A stretch of 64,000 nucleotides of DNA from Pseudomonas fluorescens (GCF_902497775.2 NZ_OZ024668.1:4200326-4264325); one strand, 5' to 3'. Shown: positions 8,697-19,742, counted from the first letter of the stretch. Numbers and translations are program-made. Notes: generated by a model from the letters alone, not told the origin.

Positions 8697-8892
8697 GGTG
8701 ATCCTTTCGGGCTCTGTAGAACCGAGGTTTATCAGCTGCCTCTGGCGTATTCGGCCGGCCTTGGGCAGGGGCAGGCCGGCGATTATAACGAAGACTTGGC
8801 CCAGCGCACACCATGCCGTCGGCTGGCAGTCTTCCTAGGCGGGCGCGATCTATGCCAAACTCAGTCCCTTTCGGGCTTGCCTAACAGGACTT

Positions 8893-9705
8893 ATGCTCCC
8901 CTTGTCACCCAGCTTGCTACCCAATCTCATCGCCGCCTGCCTGTATGCCGCCGCGACCTTTTATCAAGGCTCACGCCTGGCCCAGGGCACCAAGGCCGAC
9001 AAACGCCTGCTCGGCCTGCTTGGCGCGCTGGCGGTCATTGCCCAGGGCACCGCGCTGTTCTGGCAACTGCTCACGCCCCTGGGCCTGAGCCTGGACTTCT
9101 TCAGCGCCGCCAGCCTGATCGCCACCGCGGTGATCGCCCTGACCCTGCTGGCCTGCCTGCGCATCCCGGTGGAGAACCTGCTGCTGTTGCTGTTCCCGCT
9201 GGGCATGGCCACGGCGCTGATCGCCCAGTTCGCGCCGTCCGGCACGGTACCGCTGATCAACGAAGAACCGGGCATCCTCGCGCACATCCTGCTGTCGATC
9301 CTGGCCTACGGCATGTTCACCATCGCTGTGGTCCAGTCCTTGCTGCTGCTGTTGCAGGATCACCAGCTCAAGCACAAGCACCCGTCCGGACTGATCAAGA
9401 ACTTCCCGCCGCTGCAAACCATGGAAAGCCTGCTGTTCGGCTTCCTCTGGGCTGGCTGGGGCCTGCTCTCGCTGTCGCTGATCTCCGGCTGGCTGTTCCT
9501 CGACAACCTGTTCGCCCAGCACCTGGTGCACAAGACCCTGCTGGCCTGCCTGGCCTGGATCGTCTTCAGCGTGCTGCTGTGGGGCCGCACCCGCCTGGGT
9601 TGGCGCGGGCACAAGGCGATCCGCTGGACCCTGGCCGGCTTCTGCCTGCTGATGCTGGCCTATTTCGGCAGCAAGCTGGTACGCGAATTCATCCTGCACA
9701 TCTGA
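8893..9705 (+). CDS. YpjD/CcsA-like inner membrane protein (cytochrome c assembly family)
   Basis: A 270-residue integral membrane protein with about eight hydrophobic segments. The region from about residue 70 on resembles the CcsA/CcmC cytochrome c assembly fold (HILLSILAYGMFTIAVVQSLLLLLQ, FLWAGWGLLSLSLISGWLF, AWIVFSVLLWGRTRLGWRG). Homologues next to ffh in gammaproteobacteria are called YpjD; a direct part in haem handling is unproven. Divergent from ffh with 196 bp between, in which I see no further gene. The next gene, a CorC-like protein, starts 13 bases after its stop, so the two likely form one operon. Confidence 0.83.
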   Translation: MLPLSPSLLPNLIAACLYAAATFYQGSRLAQGTKADKRLLGLLGALAVIAQGTALFWQLLTPLGLSLDFFSAASLIATAVIALTLLACLRIPVENLLLLLFPLGMATALIAQFAPSGTVPLINEEPGILAHILLSILAYGMFTIAVVQSLLLLLQDHQLKHKHPSGLIKNFPPLQTMESLLFGFLWAGWGLLSLSLISGWLFLDNLFAQHLVHKTLLACLAWIVFSVLLWGRTRLGWRGHKAIRWTLAGFCLLMLAYFGSKLVREFILHI

Positions 9706-9718
9706 CGGGCACAGGTAA

Positions 9719-10933
<1,215 letters not shown>

Positions 10934-11199
10934 CTATACTGGCATCACGCTTACCCAGCCCCAGCCGTCTCGCCCGCTACCCGCACCGGCGTCACACGGC
11001 CAGTCAGCCTGACTGAACATTGCGCGAATTGTGGTACTGGTTCACACCCCGAGCCTTGCCAGCGCCCGCCCCCATCCCCAAAGGGCGTATGTTTCGTCAC
11101 GCGAGCACAATAATTCGCTTCGGCGCACGCCCTTGCCTGCCTGTTCATAGCAGGTCGGCGGCTACGCCCATGGAGCACTCGACTGTCAGGGATAATCGC

Positions 11200-12504
11200 A
11201 TGACGACCAGCAGCACCTACTCCGAAACCACCCAGGCCAGCCCCGGAAACTCGCCAGCGCGGGTCGCCACGGCCAGCTTCATCGGCACCGCCATCGAGTT
11301 CTACGATTTCTATGTGTACGCCACCGCAGCGGCGCTGGTGATCGGCCCGGTGTTCTTTCCACAGACCTCGGGCACCGCGCAGATGCTCTCGGCCTTTCTG
11401 ACCTTCGGTATCGCCTTCCTGGCCCGGCCTCTGGGTTCGGCGCTGTTCGGCCACTTTGGCGACCGTATCGGCCGTAAATCGACCCTGGTCGCCTCCTTGT
11501 TGCTGATGGGCGTGTGTACCACCCTGATCGGCGTACTCCCGGGTTACGACAGCATTGGCGCCTGGGCGCCGATCCTGCTCTGTGTGCTGCGCTTCGGCCA
11601 GGGCCTGGGGTTGGGCGGTGAATGGGGCGGCGCGGCGCTGCTGGCCACCGAGAACGCGCCCAAGGGCAAGCGCGCCTGGTTCGGCATGTTCCCGCAACTG
11701 GGCCCTTCGATCGGCTTTCTGGCGGCCAATGGCCTGTTCCTGACCCTGGCCATGCTGCTGACCGACGAGCAGTTTCGCAGCTGGGGCTGGCGCATTCCGT
11801 TCCTGCTCAGCGCCGCGCTGGTCATGGTCGGCCTGTATGTGCGCCTGAAGCTTGAAGAAACCCCAGTCTTCGCCAAGGCCGTGGCCAGCCACCAGCGGGT
11901 GAAAATGCCGGTGGTCGAACTGTTCGCCCAATACTGGGCGCCGACCCTGCTGGGTGCTGGGGCGATGGTGGTGTGCTATGCGCTGTTCTACATCTCGACG
12001 GTGTTCTCGCTCAGCTATGGCGTCTCGACCCTGGGTTACAGCCGCGAGACCTTCCTCGGCCTGCTGTGCTTTGCGGTACTGTTCATGGCCCTGGCCACGC
12101 CACTGTCGGCCTGGCTCAGCGACCGTTACGGGCGCAAGCCGGTACTGATCGTCGGCGGCGTGCTGGCGATTGCCTCGGGCTTTACCATGGAGCCGCTGCT
12201 GACCTCGGGATCGACCACAGGCGTAGCGCTGTTCCTGGCTATCGAGCTGTTCCTGATGGGCGTGACCTTTGCGCCGATGGGCGCATTGCTGCCTGAGCTG
12301 TTTCCAACTCACGTGCGATACACCGGGGCGTCGGCAGCTTATAACCTGGGCGGAATTGTCGGGGCCTCGGCGGCACCGTTCTTTGCCCAGAAGCTGGTAG
12401 CGATGGGCGGTTTGAGCTGGGTCGGCGGGTATGTGTCGGCGGCGGCTGTGCTGAGCCTGATTGCGGTGTTGTGCCTGAAAGAGACCCGACACACGGAGCT
12501 GTAA
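11200..12504 (+). CDS. MFS transporter, metabolite:H+ symporter (MHS) family
   Basis: A 434-residue, twelve-helix major facilitator. The MHS signature is clear: RVATASFIGTAIEFYDFYVY at the first helix, then GDRIGRKSTL and SDRYGRKPVL in the two cytosolic A-motif loops and ELFPTHVRYTGASAAYNLGG late in the protein. Members carry dicarboxylates, shikimate, osmolytes and similar compounds; the substrate is not readable. I chose the ATG at 11200 because CAGGGA lies 7 bases before it; the frame is open to 11020. The 266-bp gap to the CorC-like gene holds a TATACT at 10935 and no further gene that I can support. Confidence 0.9.
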   Translation: MTTSSTYSETTQASPGNSPARVATASFIGTAIEFYDFYVYATAAALVIGPVFFPQTSGTAQMLSAFLTFGIAFLARPLGSALFGHFGDRIGRKSTLVASLLLMGVCTTLIGVLPGYDSIGAWAPILLCVLRFGQGLGLGGEWGGAALLATENAPKGKRAWFGMFPQLGPSIGFLAANGLFLTLAMLLTDEQFRSWGWRIPFLLSAALVMVGLYVRLKLEETPVFAKAVASHQRVKMPVVELFAQYWAPTLLGAGAMVVCYALFYISTVFSLSYGVSTLGYSRETFLGLLCFAVLFMALATPLSAWLSDRYGRKPVLIVGGVLAIASGFTMEPLLTSGSTTGVALFLAIELFLMGVTFAPMGALLPELFPTHVRYTGASAAYNLGGIVGASAAPFFAQKLVAMGGLSWVGGYVSAAAVLSLIAVLCLKETRHTEL

Positions 12505-12508
12505 GACC

Positions 12509-12560
12509 ATCGCGGTGCAAGCCCGCTCCTACCGGTGTAGGAACGGGCTTGCACCGCGAT
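12509..12560. repeat. REP inverted pair
   Basis: Two inverted 24-base REP copies (12509-12532 and 12537-12560; core GCGGTGCAAGCCCG) separated by four bases, lying between the convergent MFS transporter and purT genes. The variant has GGTGC where the other two pairs have GGGGC, on both arms. It can fold into one long stem and probably ends transcription from both sides. Confidence 0.9.
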
Positions 12561-12563
12561 TGC

Positions 12564-13745
12564 TTAGAACTCTACCTTGACCGCCTGCGAAGCACGGGTC
12601 GCCTTGGCCCGAGCGGCTTCGATCGACTCGTCGCGGGCCAGGCACACGCCCATGCGCCGCTGGCCATTGACCTCAGGCTTGCCGAACAGGCGAATCGCGG
12701 TATCCGGCTCGCTCAAGGCGGCGCCCAGGTTGGCGAACGCGGTCTGCTGCGACTGGCCTTCAACCAGGATCACCGCCGAGGCCGACGGGCCAAACTGGCG
12801 GATCAGCGGGATCGGCAAGCCCAGAATCGCACGCGCATGCAGGGCAAACTGCGACAGGTCCTGGGAAATCAGGGTCACCAGCCCGGTGTCATGCGGGCGC
12901 GGCGAGACTTCGCTGAACCACACCTGGTCGCCTTTGACGAACAGCTCGACACCGAACAGGCCACGGCCACCCAGCGCCTCGGTCACTGCCTTGGCGACCC
13001 GCTCGGACTCGGCCAGGGCCACCGGGCTCATGGCCTGCGGCTGCCAGGATTCCTGGTAATCGCCCTTCTCCTGACGGTGGCCGACCGGCGCGCAGAAGGT
13101 AGTACCGCCGACATGACGAACGGTCAGCAGGGTGATTTCGTAGTCGAAATCGATAAAGCCTTCGATGATCACCCGGCCCTTGCCGGCACGCCCGCCTTCC
13201 TGGGCGTAGTCCCAAGCCTTGCGTACGTCGTCAACACTGCGCAGCAGGCTCTGGCCCTTGCCCGACGAACTCATCACCGGCTTGACCACGCAGGGGAAGC
13301 CCAGGTCGTCAACGGCCTTGGAGTACTCCTCGAAGGTGTCGGCGAAATGATAGGGCGAGGTCGGCAGGTCCAGCTCTTCGGCAGCCAGGCGACGGATGCC
13401 TTCGCGGTTCATGGTCAACTGCGCGGCGCGGGCGGTCGGCACCACGGTGAAGCCTTCGTTTTCCAGCTCGACCAGGGTCGCGGTGGCGATGGCTTCGATT
13501 TCCGGGACGATGTAATGCGGCTGCTCGGCCTCGATCACTGCCCGCAGGGCGGCGCCGTCGAGCATGTTGATCACGTGGCTGCGATGGGCCACCTGCATGG
13601 CCGGGGCATTGGCGTAACGGTCCACGGCAATCACTTCAACGCCCAGGCGTTGCAGCTCGATCACCACTTCCTTGCCCAGCTCGCCGCAGCCACAGAGCAG
13701 TACGCGGGTCGCGGTCGGCGACAATGGGGTTCCGATACGGGTCAT
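12564..13745 (-). CDS. purT: Formate-dependent phosphoribosylglycinamide formyltransferase 2
   Basis: The 393-residue ATP-grasp enzyme makes formyl-GAR from GAR, formate and ATP, the folate-independent route of purine step 3. N-terminal Rossmann-like [24 protein letters not shown]-grasp motifs [15 protein letters not shown] and [10 protein letters not shown], and full family length support this. Stop lies 4 bases from the REP pair. With purL, guaA and guaB it is one of four purine genes in the window, but they are not linked in an operon. Confidence 0.97.
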   Translation of the reverse strand: MTRIGTPLSPTATRVLLCGCGELGKEVVIELQRLGVEVIAVDRYANAPAMQVAHRSHVINMLDGAALRAVIEAEQPHYIVPEIEAIATATLVELENEGFTVVPTARAAQLTMNREGIRRLAAEELDLPTSPYHFADTFEEYSKAVDDLGFPCVVKPVMSSSGKGQSLLRSVDDVRKAWDYAQEGGRAGKGRVIIEGFIDFDYEITLLTVRHVGGTTFCAPVGHRQEKGDYQESWQPQAMSPVALAESERVAKAVTEALGGRGLFGVELFVKGDQVWFSEVSPRPHDTGLVTLISQDLSQFALHARAILGLPIPLIRQFGPSASAVILVEGQSQQTAFANLGAALSEPDTAIRLFGKPEVNGQRRMGVCLARDESIEAARAKATRASQAVKVEF

Positions 13746-13842
13746 TTCAGGTCCTCAGAGGGAAGAACATCCTGGGCCGCCCCGTACTCGGTGCAACCCG
13801 GTGAAAAGGAGCGCCATTTTACATGAACCGCAGCCGTCGGCC

Positions 13843-14310
13843 TCAGCCGGTGACGACACGCTTGCGTGCGCGCCAGGCCATGGCCAGCCAGACCACGGTG
13901 ACGCCGGCGAATTTCGAGGCCATGGCGGTACCGACCACCGCTGGCGTCAAGGCGCCGATCATGCCGAAGAAGATAAAGGTGTCGATCGGGATGCTCAGCG
14001 CCGAGCTCAGCCACAGCCGATCATGCAACGGCCGCTTGGTGAGGGTGAACACCAGCCAGTCAATCAGCTCGGACACGGCGAAGGCGGTGGCACTGGCCAG
14101 GGCGATGGCCGGCTCCGAGGTGATATAGGACAGCACCAGCGCCGCCAGCATGGCGACCAGCGCGCCGTGGCCGAAGCGGGTCTGGACCATGTCACGCAAG
14201 ATGAACACCAGGCCGCCCCAGGCGGACCAGATGACGTCCAGGTGCGGAGCACTGGAGAAGGCGTAGTTGATCAGCACTACGCTGCTGATATAGGCAATCA
14301 GAAAGAACAT
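13843..14310 (-). CDS. VUT/YhhQ-like membrane protein (queuosine-precursor transporter family)
   Basis: A 155-residue inner-membrane protein with five or six hydrophobic segments. The stretch ALASATAFAVSELIDWLVFTL and IPIDTFIFFG resemble the VUT family (COG1738), in which E. coli YhhQ imports the queuosine precursors preQ0/preQ1. It is shorter than YhhQ (about 220 residues), so the same substrate is only a guess. No queuosine genes are near. It is followed in the opposite direction of reading by nothing but a 97-bp gap to purT. Confidence 0.72.
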   Translation of the reverse strand: MFFLIAYISSVVLINYAFSSAPHLDVIWSAWGGLVFILRDMVQTRFGHGALVAMLAALVLSYITSEPAIALASATAFAVSELIDWLVFTLTKRPLHDRLWLSSALSIPIDTFIFFGMIGALTPAVVGTAMASKFAGVTVVWLAMAWRARKRVVTG

Positions 14311-14373
14311 GGGATCGACCGCTGGGCAAGCGCTACAGGGTACTGCAGCGACTGCCGGCGGCCAAGAGGAGGA

Positions 14374-14577
14374 TCATGCGCCGACGCTGAAGATCAGCCC
14401 GGCGGCGACTGCGCGCTCATGGCACAGCCTGAGCACCTGCCGGCGCTCGGCGTTGTCCATCCGCCCCCAGCGGGTGATTTCAGCGGCAGTGCGCTGGCAG
14501 CCGGTGCAGATGTCAGCGTCGTCCAGCGCGCAGATCTGCACGCAGGGCGAGCCCACCGGTCGTTCAGGCGTACTCAT
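14374..14577 (-). CDS. DUF1289 domain protein
   Basis: A 67-residue protein with the DUF1289 pattern: PCVQICALDDADICTGCQRT with cysteines in C-x3-C-x7-C-x2-C spacing, then EITRWGRMDNAERRQVL. The cysteines suggest metal or Fe-S binding, but no function is proven. The ATG at 14577 overlaps the TGA of the carbonic anhydrase-like gene by one base (TGATG), and AGGAGG stands just before it, so the pair is translationally coupled. A TTG one codon upstream is a worse start. Confidence 0.85.
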   Translation of the reverse strand: MSTPERPVGSPCVQICALDDADICTGCQRTAAEITRWGRMDNAERRQVLRLCHERAVAAGLIFSVGA

Positions 14578-15101
14578 CAATCCTCCTGCGGGGCCAGGTC
14601 GCGGGCATATCGCTCGGCGTTGTGCACGTAGTGGGCGGCGCTGGCTTCGAGCATTTTCTTCTGCGCATCGGTCAGTTCGCGTACCACTTTACCCGGCGAG
14701 CCCATGACCAGCGAGCCGTCAGGGATCTCCTTGCCTTCGGGGATCAACGCATTGGCGCCGATGATGCAGTACTTGCCGATCCGCGCACCATTGAGGATGA
14801 CCGCATTGATGCCGACCAGACTGTAGTCGTCGACCGTGCAGCCGTGCAGCATGGCGTTGTGACCGACGGTCACGCCCTTGCCCAGGGTCAGCGGCGAGCC
14901 CATGTCGGTGTGCATCACCGTGCCGTCCTGAACGTTGCTGTTCTCGCCGATGTCGATCAGCTCGTTATCACCGCGCAACACAGCGCCGAACCAGACGTTG
15001 GCACCGGCCTGCAGGCGCACCTTGCCGATCAACGTGGCAGTCGGCGCAACCCAACTGCGCGGATGGGTTTCGACCCGCAGGTCGCCCAGACGGTATTTCA
15101 T
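14577..15101 (-). CDS. Gamma-carbonic anhydrase family protein (left-handed beta-helix)
   Basis: 174 residues made of hexapeptide repeats, with the gamma-carbonic anhydrase/YrdA pattern: [22 protein letters not shown] and [12 protein letters not shown], which hold the three His ligands for zinc. Activity as a carbonic anhydrase is not certain for this subfamily. The ATG at 15101 ([11 protein letters not shown]) is preceded by GAGGA; the frame is open further upstream but overlaps the Nudix gene. Coupled to the DUF1289 gene downstream. Confidence 0.9.
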   Translation of the reverse strand: MKYRLGDLRVETHPRSWVAPTATLIGKVRLQAGANVWFGAVLRGDNELIDIGENSNVQDGTVMHTDMGSPLTLGKGVTVGHNAMLHGCTVDDYSLVGINAVILNGARIGKYCIIGANALIPEGKEIPDGSLVMGSPGKVVRELTDAQKKMLEASAAHYVHNAERYARDLAPQED

Positions 15102-15144
15102 GCGTGGATCCTCACGGTGCGGCATGGCTGGCGGGTGATCCCGC

Positions 15145-15744
15145 TCAAATGGGGGTAAAGCGTTCAGGCGGCTGGTGCAGGCTGATGTTGGCATCGTAAA
15201 GCAAGTTGACCAGTTCGACGATCATGATCGCCGACAGGCCCCAGATCTTGTACTCGCCATAGCGGTAACTGGGCACGTACCAACTGCGGCCCTGGTAATC
15301 GATACGATGGGTATGGTCGCGCGGGTCCTGGCGGAAGAACTCCAGCGGCACGGTAAACACCGCGGCGATCTCGGCATCGTTGGCCTGGTACTCGACAAAA
15401 TCCGGGATCAGGCCGACGAAAGGCGTTACTTTCAGCCCATGCAGGGAAATCAGCGGGCTCAGTGGGCCGATGATTTCCACCAGGCCCGGCGGCAGGCCGA
15501 TTTCTTCTTCGGCTTCACGCAGGGCGGTAAAGATCAGGTCGGGGTCTTCCGGGTCGCGCCGACCACCGGGAAAGGCTACCTCGCCGCCGTGGGTCGACAA
15601 GCCCTTGGCGCGCAGGGTCAACACCAGTTCCGGCTCTTCGCTGCGGGTGATGGGCAATAACACGGCGGCCTCGGGAAAACGTCGGTCCGTCTCCAGGGTA
15701 CTCGGCGTATGACTGCTCACGCGGCGAAGTAGCTCGTCCAGCAT
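15145..15744 (-). CDS. CoA pyrophosphatase (Nudix hydrolase, NudL-like)
   Basis: A 199-residue Nudix protein of the CoA-diphosphatase subgroup: [20 protein letters not shown] followed by the catalytic helix [13 protein letters not shown]. It would cut CoA or acyl-CoA to 3',5'-ADP and phosphopantetheine. I chose the ATG at 15744 (MLDELLRRV) with GAGAGAG just upstream; an in-frame ATG at 15777 is less likely. Divergent from a second Nudix gene 134 bp away. Confidence 0.88.
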   Translation of the reverse strand: MLDELLRRVSSHTPSTLETDRRFPEAAVLLPITRSEEPELVLTLRAKGLSTHGGEVAFPGGRRDPEDPDLIFTALREAEEEIGLPPGLVEIIGPLSPLISLHGLKVTPFVGLIPDFVEYQANDAEIAAVFTVPLEFFRQDPRDHTHRIDYQGRSWYVPSYRYGEYKIWGLSAIMIVELVNLLYDANISLHQPPERFTPI

Positions 15745-15878
15745 TGCTCTCTCTCGATTCCAAAGCCTGTCTTGCATGATGCACCAAAGCCGCGGGCCGC
15801 CCAAGTCCCGGCGACGATCCGGCTTGCGGCCCCGGTGACAGTGGCGCCAAGATAGGCGCACCTAACAGGAATAAAAGC

Positions 15879-16433
15879 ATGAAATTCTGTAGCGCGTGCG
15901 GCAATCAGGTGATTCAGCGTATTCCGGAGGGCGATAGCCGCCTGCGTTATGTCTGCGATCACTGCCAGACCATTCATTACCAGAACCCCAATATCGTTGC
16001 CGGGGTACTGCCGACCTGGGGCAGCCAGGTGCTGTTGTGCCGCCGCGCCATCGAACCGCGCCGCGGTTACTGGACCCTGCCCGCCGGGTTCATGGAGAAC
16101 GGCGAGACGGTGGAACAGGCCGCGCGCCGGGAAACCATCGAGGAAGCCTGTGCCCGTGTCGGCGAAACCAGCCTGTACCAGCTGTTTGACCTGCCGCACA
16201 TCAACCAGGTGCATGTGTTCTTTCGCGCGGAACTGGCCGACCTGGACTTCGCCGTCGGCGTCGAGAGCCTGGAAGTGCGACTTTTCGACGAAAGTGAAAT
16301 CCCGTGGGACGAGCTGGCTTTCCGCACCGTCAGTCGTACCCTAGAATGCTATTATCGTGACCGCATCGAGCAGCGCTTCCCGATCGGCAATGAATGCCTT
16401 TCACCCATGCTCGTCTCGTCACCCAACACCTAG
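15879..16433 (+). CDS. Nudix hydrolase with N-terminal zinc ribbon
   Basis: 184 residues. An N-terminal four-cysteine ribbon (CSACG and CDHCQ, about residues 4-30) precedes a Nudix domain with GFMENGETVEQAARRETIEE, which carries the catalytic Glu residues. The layout resembles the NudC-type NADH pyrophosphatase but is shorter and lacks its N-terminal domain, so the substrate (NADH, FAD, ADP-ribose or other) is open. Start ATG with AGGAAT upstream. The L,D-transpeptidase gene follows after 21 bases. Confidence 0.85.
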   Translation: MKFCSACGNQVIQRIPEGDSRLRYVCDHCQTIHYQNPNIVAGVLPTWGSQVLLCRRAIEPRRGYWTLPAGFMENGETVEQAARRETIEEACARVGETSLYQLFDLPHINQVHVFFRAELADLDFAVGVESLEVRLFDESEIPWDELAFRTVSRTLECYYRDRIEQRFPIGNECLSPMLVSSPNT

Positions 16434-16454
16434 CTTCTTCAGGGATATCGCTTC

Positions 16455-17012
16455 ATGCGCTGGTTGCTTGCCCTTTTCTGCCTCAGTGTGGCTTCGATGT
16501 CCCAGGCGGGTTTCACCGAAACCATCATCACCCGGCCGGTCGACAAGACCGCGCCTTCGCCACTGCAACCGCAAGCACCCAAGCCTGCGATGATCGACAA
16601 GATCCTGGTGATCAAGTCCGAACGTCGTTTGCAACTGATCAGCGATGGCTCGCCACTGAAGACCTACCGCATCTCCCTGGGCAAGCAGCCCAAGGGCGCC
16701 AAGCTGCGCGAAGGCGACAAGCGCACCCCCGAAGGCTTCTACTGGATCGACTGGCGCAAGCAGAGCGACCGTTACAACCTGGCCATGCACGTGTCCTACC
16801 CGAACATCACCGACGCCGCCCGCGCCCGTCGTGAAGGCGTCCCGCCGGGCGGGATGATCATGATCCACGGCACGCCCCTGAGCGAGGAGTATCCGGAAGA
16901 GGTGTTCCACACCCTGGACTGGACCGAAGGCTGCATCGCCATGACCAACCGCGACATGCGCGAGGTGTGGAGCATGGTCCCCGACGGCACCATGATCGAA
17001 ATCCGCCCCTGA
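16455..17012 (+). CDS. Secreted L,D-transpeptidase (YkuD domain)
   Basis: 185 residues with a Sec signal peptide (MRWLLALFCLSVASMSQAG) and a YkuD domain from about 48 to 184. The catalytic pattern is complete: IMIHGTPLSEEY, then LDWTEGCIAMTN with the nucleophile Cys at residue 160. It would crosslink or modify periplasmic peptidoglycan, or anchor proteins to it. No peptidoglycan-binding domain is present. It marks the right end of the core block; the type II secretion module begins on the other strand 6 bases after its stop. Confidence 0.92.
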   Translation: MRWLLALFCLSVASMSQAGFTETIITRPVDKTAPSPLQPQAPKPAMIDKILVIKSERRLQLISDGSPLKTYRISLGKQPKGAKLREGDKRTPEGFYWIDWRKQSDRYNLAMHVSYPNITDAARARREGVPPGGMIMIHGTPLSEEYPEEVFHTLDWTEGCIAMTNRDMREVWSMVPDGTMIEIRP

Positions 17013-17018
17013 GTGCCG

Positions 17019-17666
17019 TCACCATTTGAGCGTGCGGCTCAACCTCGAATCATCGGGCTTGAGCCACTGGGCGCTGAGCAGCACCGGGGCCAAGGTTGCG
17101 CTGGGTTCGACAGCCCCTTGCAAACGCCCCCGGCGCTGGCGCAGGTCGGCGTCCAGTTCGAACCGATGCTGACCCTGCAATTGCAAGTGCGCCAACAGGT
17201 GCAGGCCGCTCGAGCAATCAACCCGCACCCGGCCAGCGCCCAAAGGCACTGACCATGGCGCCACCAGCGCCAGGTTACCGCCTGCGATCTCACCCCGGCT
17301 GGTCCGGCATTGCCGACCGCTACCCTGCACTTCTATCCGGCCAGTCCACTCGCCCGTCAGGCGATAGGACGCAGGCATCGTCAGCGTGCGCTGCACTGGC
17401 TCGACAGCCGCGTGCCAGTTCCACGGCCAGCCCGCCACCTTGAGCTGCCAGCTTTGCCCCTGAAACCCTAGCTCGACCTGAGCCTGCAGGCGCCAGGGCT
17501 GCCAGTGCCAGGCGACCGGCCCTGCCTGCCCCAGCCGTTGAGCCTGGCCTTGCCAGACGGTGCCGCAGACCCCCTCAGCGGCAACGGGGGCGAGCAGCCA
17601 GTTCGCCGGCAACCCGGCCAACAGGCTCAAGAAGAACACCAGGCAGAACCCGCCGATGCGCTTCAC
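17019..17666 (-). CDS. gspN: Type II secretion system protein GspN
   Basis: A 215-residue protein with one N-terminal membrane anchor (about 5-28) and a periplasmic beta-rich part with many Trp and Gln, as in GspN proteins. Known as xcpN in Pseudomonas putida style naming. GspN is an accessory part of some type II systems with no firm role. Last gene of the operon; it overlaps gspM by 4 bases. It ends convergently with the L,D-transpeptidase gene. Confidence 0.82.
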   Translation of the reverse strand: MKRIGGFCLVFFLSLLAGLPANWLLAPVAAEGVCGTVWQGQAQRLGQAGPVAWHWQPWRLQAQVELGFQGQSWQLKVAGWPWNWHAAVEPVQRTLTMPASYRLTGEWTGRIEVQGSGRQCRTSRGEIAGGNLALVAPWSVPLGAGRVRVDCSSGLHLLAHLQLQGQHRFELDADLRQRRGRLQGAVEPSATLAPVLLSAQWLKPDDSRLSRTLKW

Positions 17667-18049
17667 GGCTGCAACTCCAGTTCGAAGTTCATGCCCGACT
17701 CGGCCTGTTCCAGTGACCAGCGCAGCGGGCGCACGCCCTCGCGCTGAACGGCAAGTAACCAGCGCTGCATACCCTGCTCATCGGCGGCACGGCCCTTGAT
17801 CTGCCAGCTGTCGTTTTGCGCCAACACTTCACTGAGCACGATGCTGTTGGCCTGGGCTGATTGCTGCAGTTGCTCGGTGCTCAAGCGCGTCTGCACCTGC
17901 AAGCTGGCCGCCGAGCGGGCCAGGGCCTGCCACTGCTGGGCGGCCTGCCAGCGATTCGTACCTTCACGCAGCAACAGGGTCAGCAGCAACAGTGCAACGA
18001 TTGCCCAGGCTGCCGGCATCAGCCAGCGGCGCTGCATCCACTCACTCAT
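17663..18049 (-). CDS. gspM: Type II secretion system protein GspM
   Basis: 128 residues: a short cytosolic N-terminus, a single membrane helix (about 12-28, WAIVALLLLTLLLRE), and a small periplasmic ferredoxin-like domain. Equivalent to XcpZ. GspM pairs with GspL in the inner-membrane platform. Overlaps both gspL and gspN by 4 bases. Confidence 0.86.
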   Translation of the reverse strand: MSEWMQRRWLMPAAWAIVALLLLTLLLREGTNRWQAAQQWQALARSAASLQVQTRLSTEQLQQSAQANSIVLSEVLAQNDSWQIKGRAADEQGMQRWLLAVQREGVRPLRWSLEQAESGMNFELELQP

Positions 18050-19155
18050 GAGGCCGCTCCCAGGTCGAAGACCAGTTGCAGTTGATCTTCGCCGCCAGCC
18101 ACAGCAACCGGTACACCGACCTGCCGGGCGATTGCCTCCCAGGTTGCGGCCTCGGGCGGCTGATCGCCGCGCAGTTGCAACGTCCAGCGTTGCCCGTCAA
18201 AGCCGCTGGCGCTGATGTGCCAGGCGGGCTGCGCTTGCAGCCATTGCTGCAACGCCGCCTGCAATTGTGCGATTTGCCGCAGGCGCAGTTGGCGATCCTC
18301 CTCGCCCTGGTGCTGGCGCTTGAGTAGCTGGGCCGCCTGCCGGGGTGAAGTGACCGGGCCGGTCAGCGCGACCACTTGTGCCTTGTAGACCTCGCTCTGG
18401 CGCCATTGCTGGGTCAACCACAGCCCGCACCACAGCAGGCCCAAAAGCGCACACGCGGCGATCAGGCGCCCTTGCCCAGGGGCCATGGACAGCCGCAGCC
18501 GCAGCTGACGCGTCGGGCGCAGATCAAACAGGCTGGGCAAACGCTCCAGCGCCGTAAATTGCGCTGGCCAGGCACCTTCAAGCGTTTCAGGTTGCAGGCT
18601 CGGCCAGGGAGCCGGCAGGTTCGATCCAAGCAGCGTCGGCCAGGCCAGCCAATGCTGTCGTGATTGCTTGGTCACGCCCTTGAGCAGCAGCAAGTCAGGG
18701 CTGCGCTGCCAGCACAGGGCGGTGCCCGCCGGGGTATCTGCCAACAACTGAAACTCGGCCCAGCAACGCTCCACGCTCAGCCCCCAGTGCGCACATTGCG
18801 CCAGCCACTGGCCGAGCAACGCCTGATCGACGCTGACCAACTCCAGCTGGTTGCCCTGGCGCGAAACGCAGCCGCAACGGATGGACTCGGCCGGTTGCAG
18901 CAAACGCTCTTCGAGCAGCAGCGGCCACTCGTCACGTTTGAGCCCCGGCGGCGCTGCAAGCTGACTATGACTGCAGTGGTTACCCGGCAGGATCAGCGCC
19001 ACGCGCGCGCCGTCCGGGCTGGGCGGCGTGCCCTCCCCGGCTGCGCGCCTGCCGTCTGTCAGGTGCAGCCAGCTCCAGGGCGTTTGCCCCTGGCCCGGGC
19101 GCAGCAGCAACCAGTTGTTGCTGCGTGGCGTTTGCCAGCGTTCAAGCCAGTTCAT
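18046..19155 (-). CDS. gspL: Type II secretion system protein GspL
   Basis: 369 residues. The first 210 or so resemble the cytosolic actin-like domain of GspL that holds the ATPase GspE at the membrane; a membrane helix follows at about residue 230 (LIAACALLGLLWCGLWLTQQW), then a periplasmic domain. Equivalent to XcpY. The gene follows gspJ directly (1-base overlap), because gspK is not in this operon but at 29969-30934. Confidence 0.88.
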   Translation of the reverse strand: MNWLERWQTPRSNNWLLLRPGQGQTPWSWLHLTDGRRAAGEGTPPSPDGARVALILPGNHCSHSQLAAPPGLKRDEWPLLLEERLLQPAESIRCGCVSRQGNQLELVSVDQALLGQWLAQCAHWGLSVERCWAEFQLLADTPAGTALCWQRSPDLLLLKGVTKQSRQHWLAWPTLLGSNLPAPWPSLQPETLEGAWPAQFTALERLPSLFDLRPTRQLRLRLSMAPGQGRLIAACALLGLLWCGLWLTQQWRQSEVYKAQVVALTGPVTSPRQAAQLLKRQHQGEEDRQLRLRQIAQLQAALQQWLQAQPAWHISASGFDGQRWTLQLRGDQPPEAATWEAIARQVGVPVAVAGGEDQLQLVFDLGAAS

Positions 19156-19742
19156 CAGGGTGCCTCCGGCAGGGCGAAGGTACAGACATAAGGTGCTCCA
19201 TCACGCTTGAACTCAAGCCGCACGCCGCGATCCGGGGCGGATCGCTCGGCAGAAGGAAAGGCCAGCCAGCGGCCCGATTGAAAAAACGAGAAACTCGGCG
19301 CCGTGACCTGATCGAGCTGGTCGCGTTCACGCCACTGCGGTTTACCCAGCGCATACAGGTCGGCGGAAGTTTCCAGCAGCAGCCGCTGCCCGCGCGCGTC
19401 GTAGCTCAGGCGCTGGCGCTGCAAGCGCGAACCGCCTTCAGCTTGTGGCCAGGCACCACGGGCCACCCATTGCAATTGCAAGGCGGCCGGTTGCCAGTCG
19501 ATCCAGTTGATTGCCAGGGGCAGGCGTTGCTCGTAGAGCTGGCGCAACACCGTCGAGTCGAAGCGCCGCTCCAGGGCCAGGCAGAAATCCAGCACCGGCG
19601 AGCCCTGGGCCGGTTGCTGCAGGCGTTCGCGCACGCCCGCCCAGGCGTTGACCAGCGCCGCCAGCAAGATCCCCAGCAGCGCAGTCAGGGCCAGGGCCAC
19701 CAGCAGCTCAAGCAGAGTCAGGCCCCGCTGTCGGCGCTTCAT
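19155..19742 (-). CDS. gspJ: Type II secretion minor pseudopilin GspJ
   Basis: 195 residues with a prepilin signal: short basic leader KRRQRG, then the hydrophobic stretch LTLLELLVALALTALLG with Glu at +5. Cleaved and N-methylated by the prepilin peptidase (PilD), which is not in this window. Equivalent to XcpW, part of the GspH-I-J-K tip complex. Confidence 0.92.
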   Translation of the reverse strand: MKRRQRGLTLLELLVALALTALLGILLAALVNAWAGVRERLQQPAQGSPVLDFCLALERRFDSTVLRQLYEQRLPLAINWIDWQPAALQLQWVARGAWPQAEGGSRLQRQRLSYDARGQRLLLETSADLYALGKPQWRERDQLDQVTAPSFSFFQSGRWLAFPSAERSAPDRGVRLEFKRDGAPYVCTFALPEAP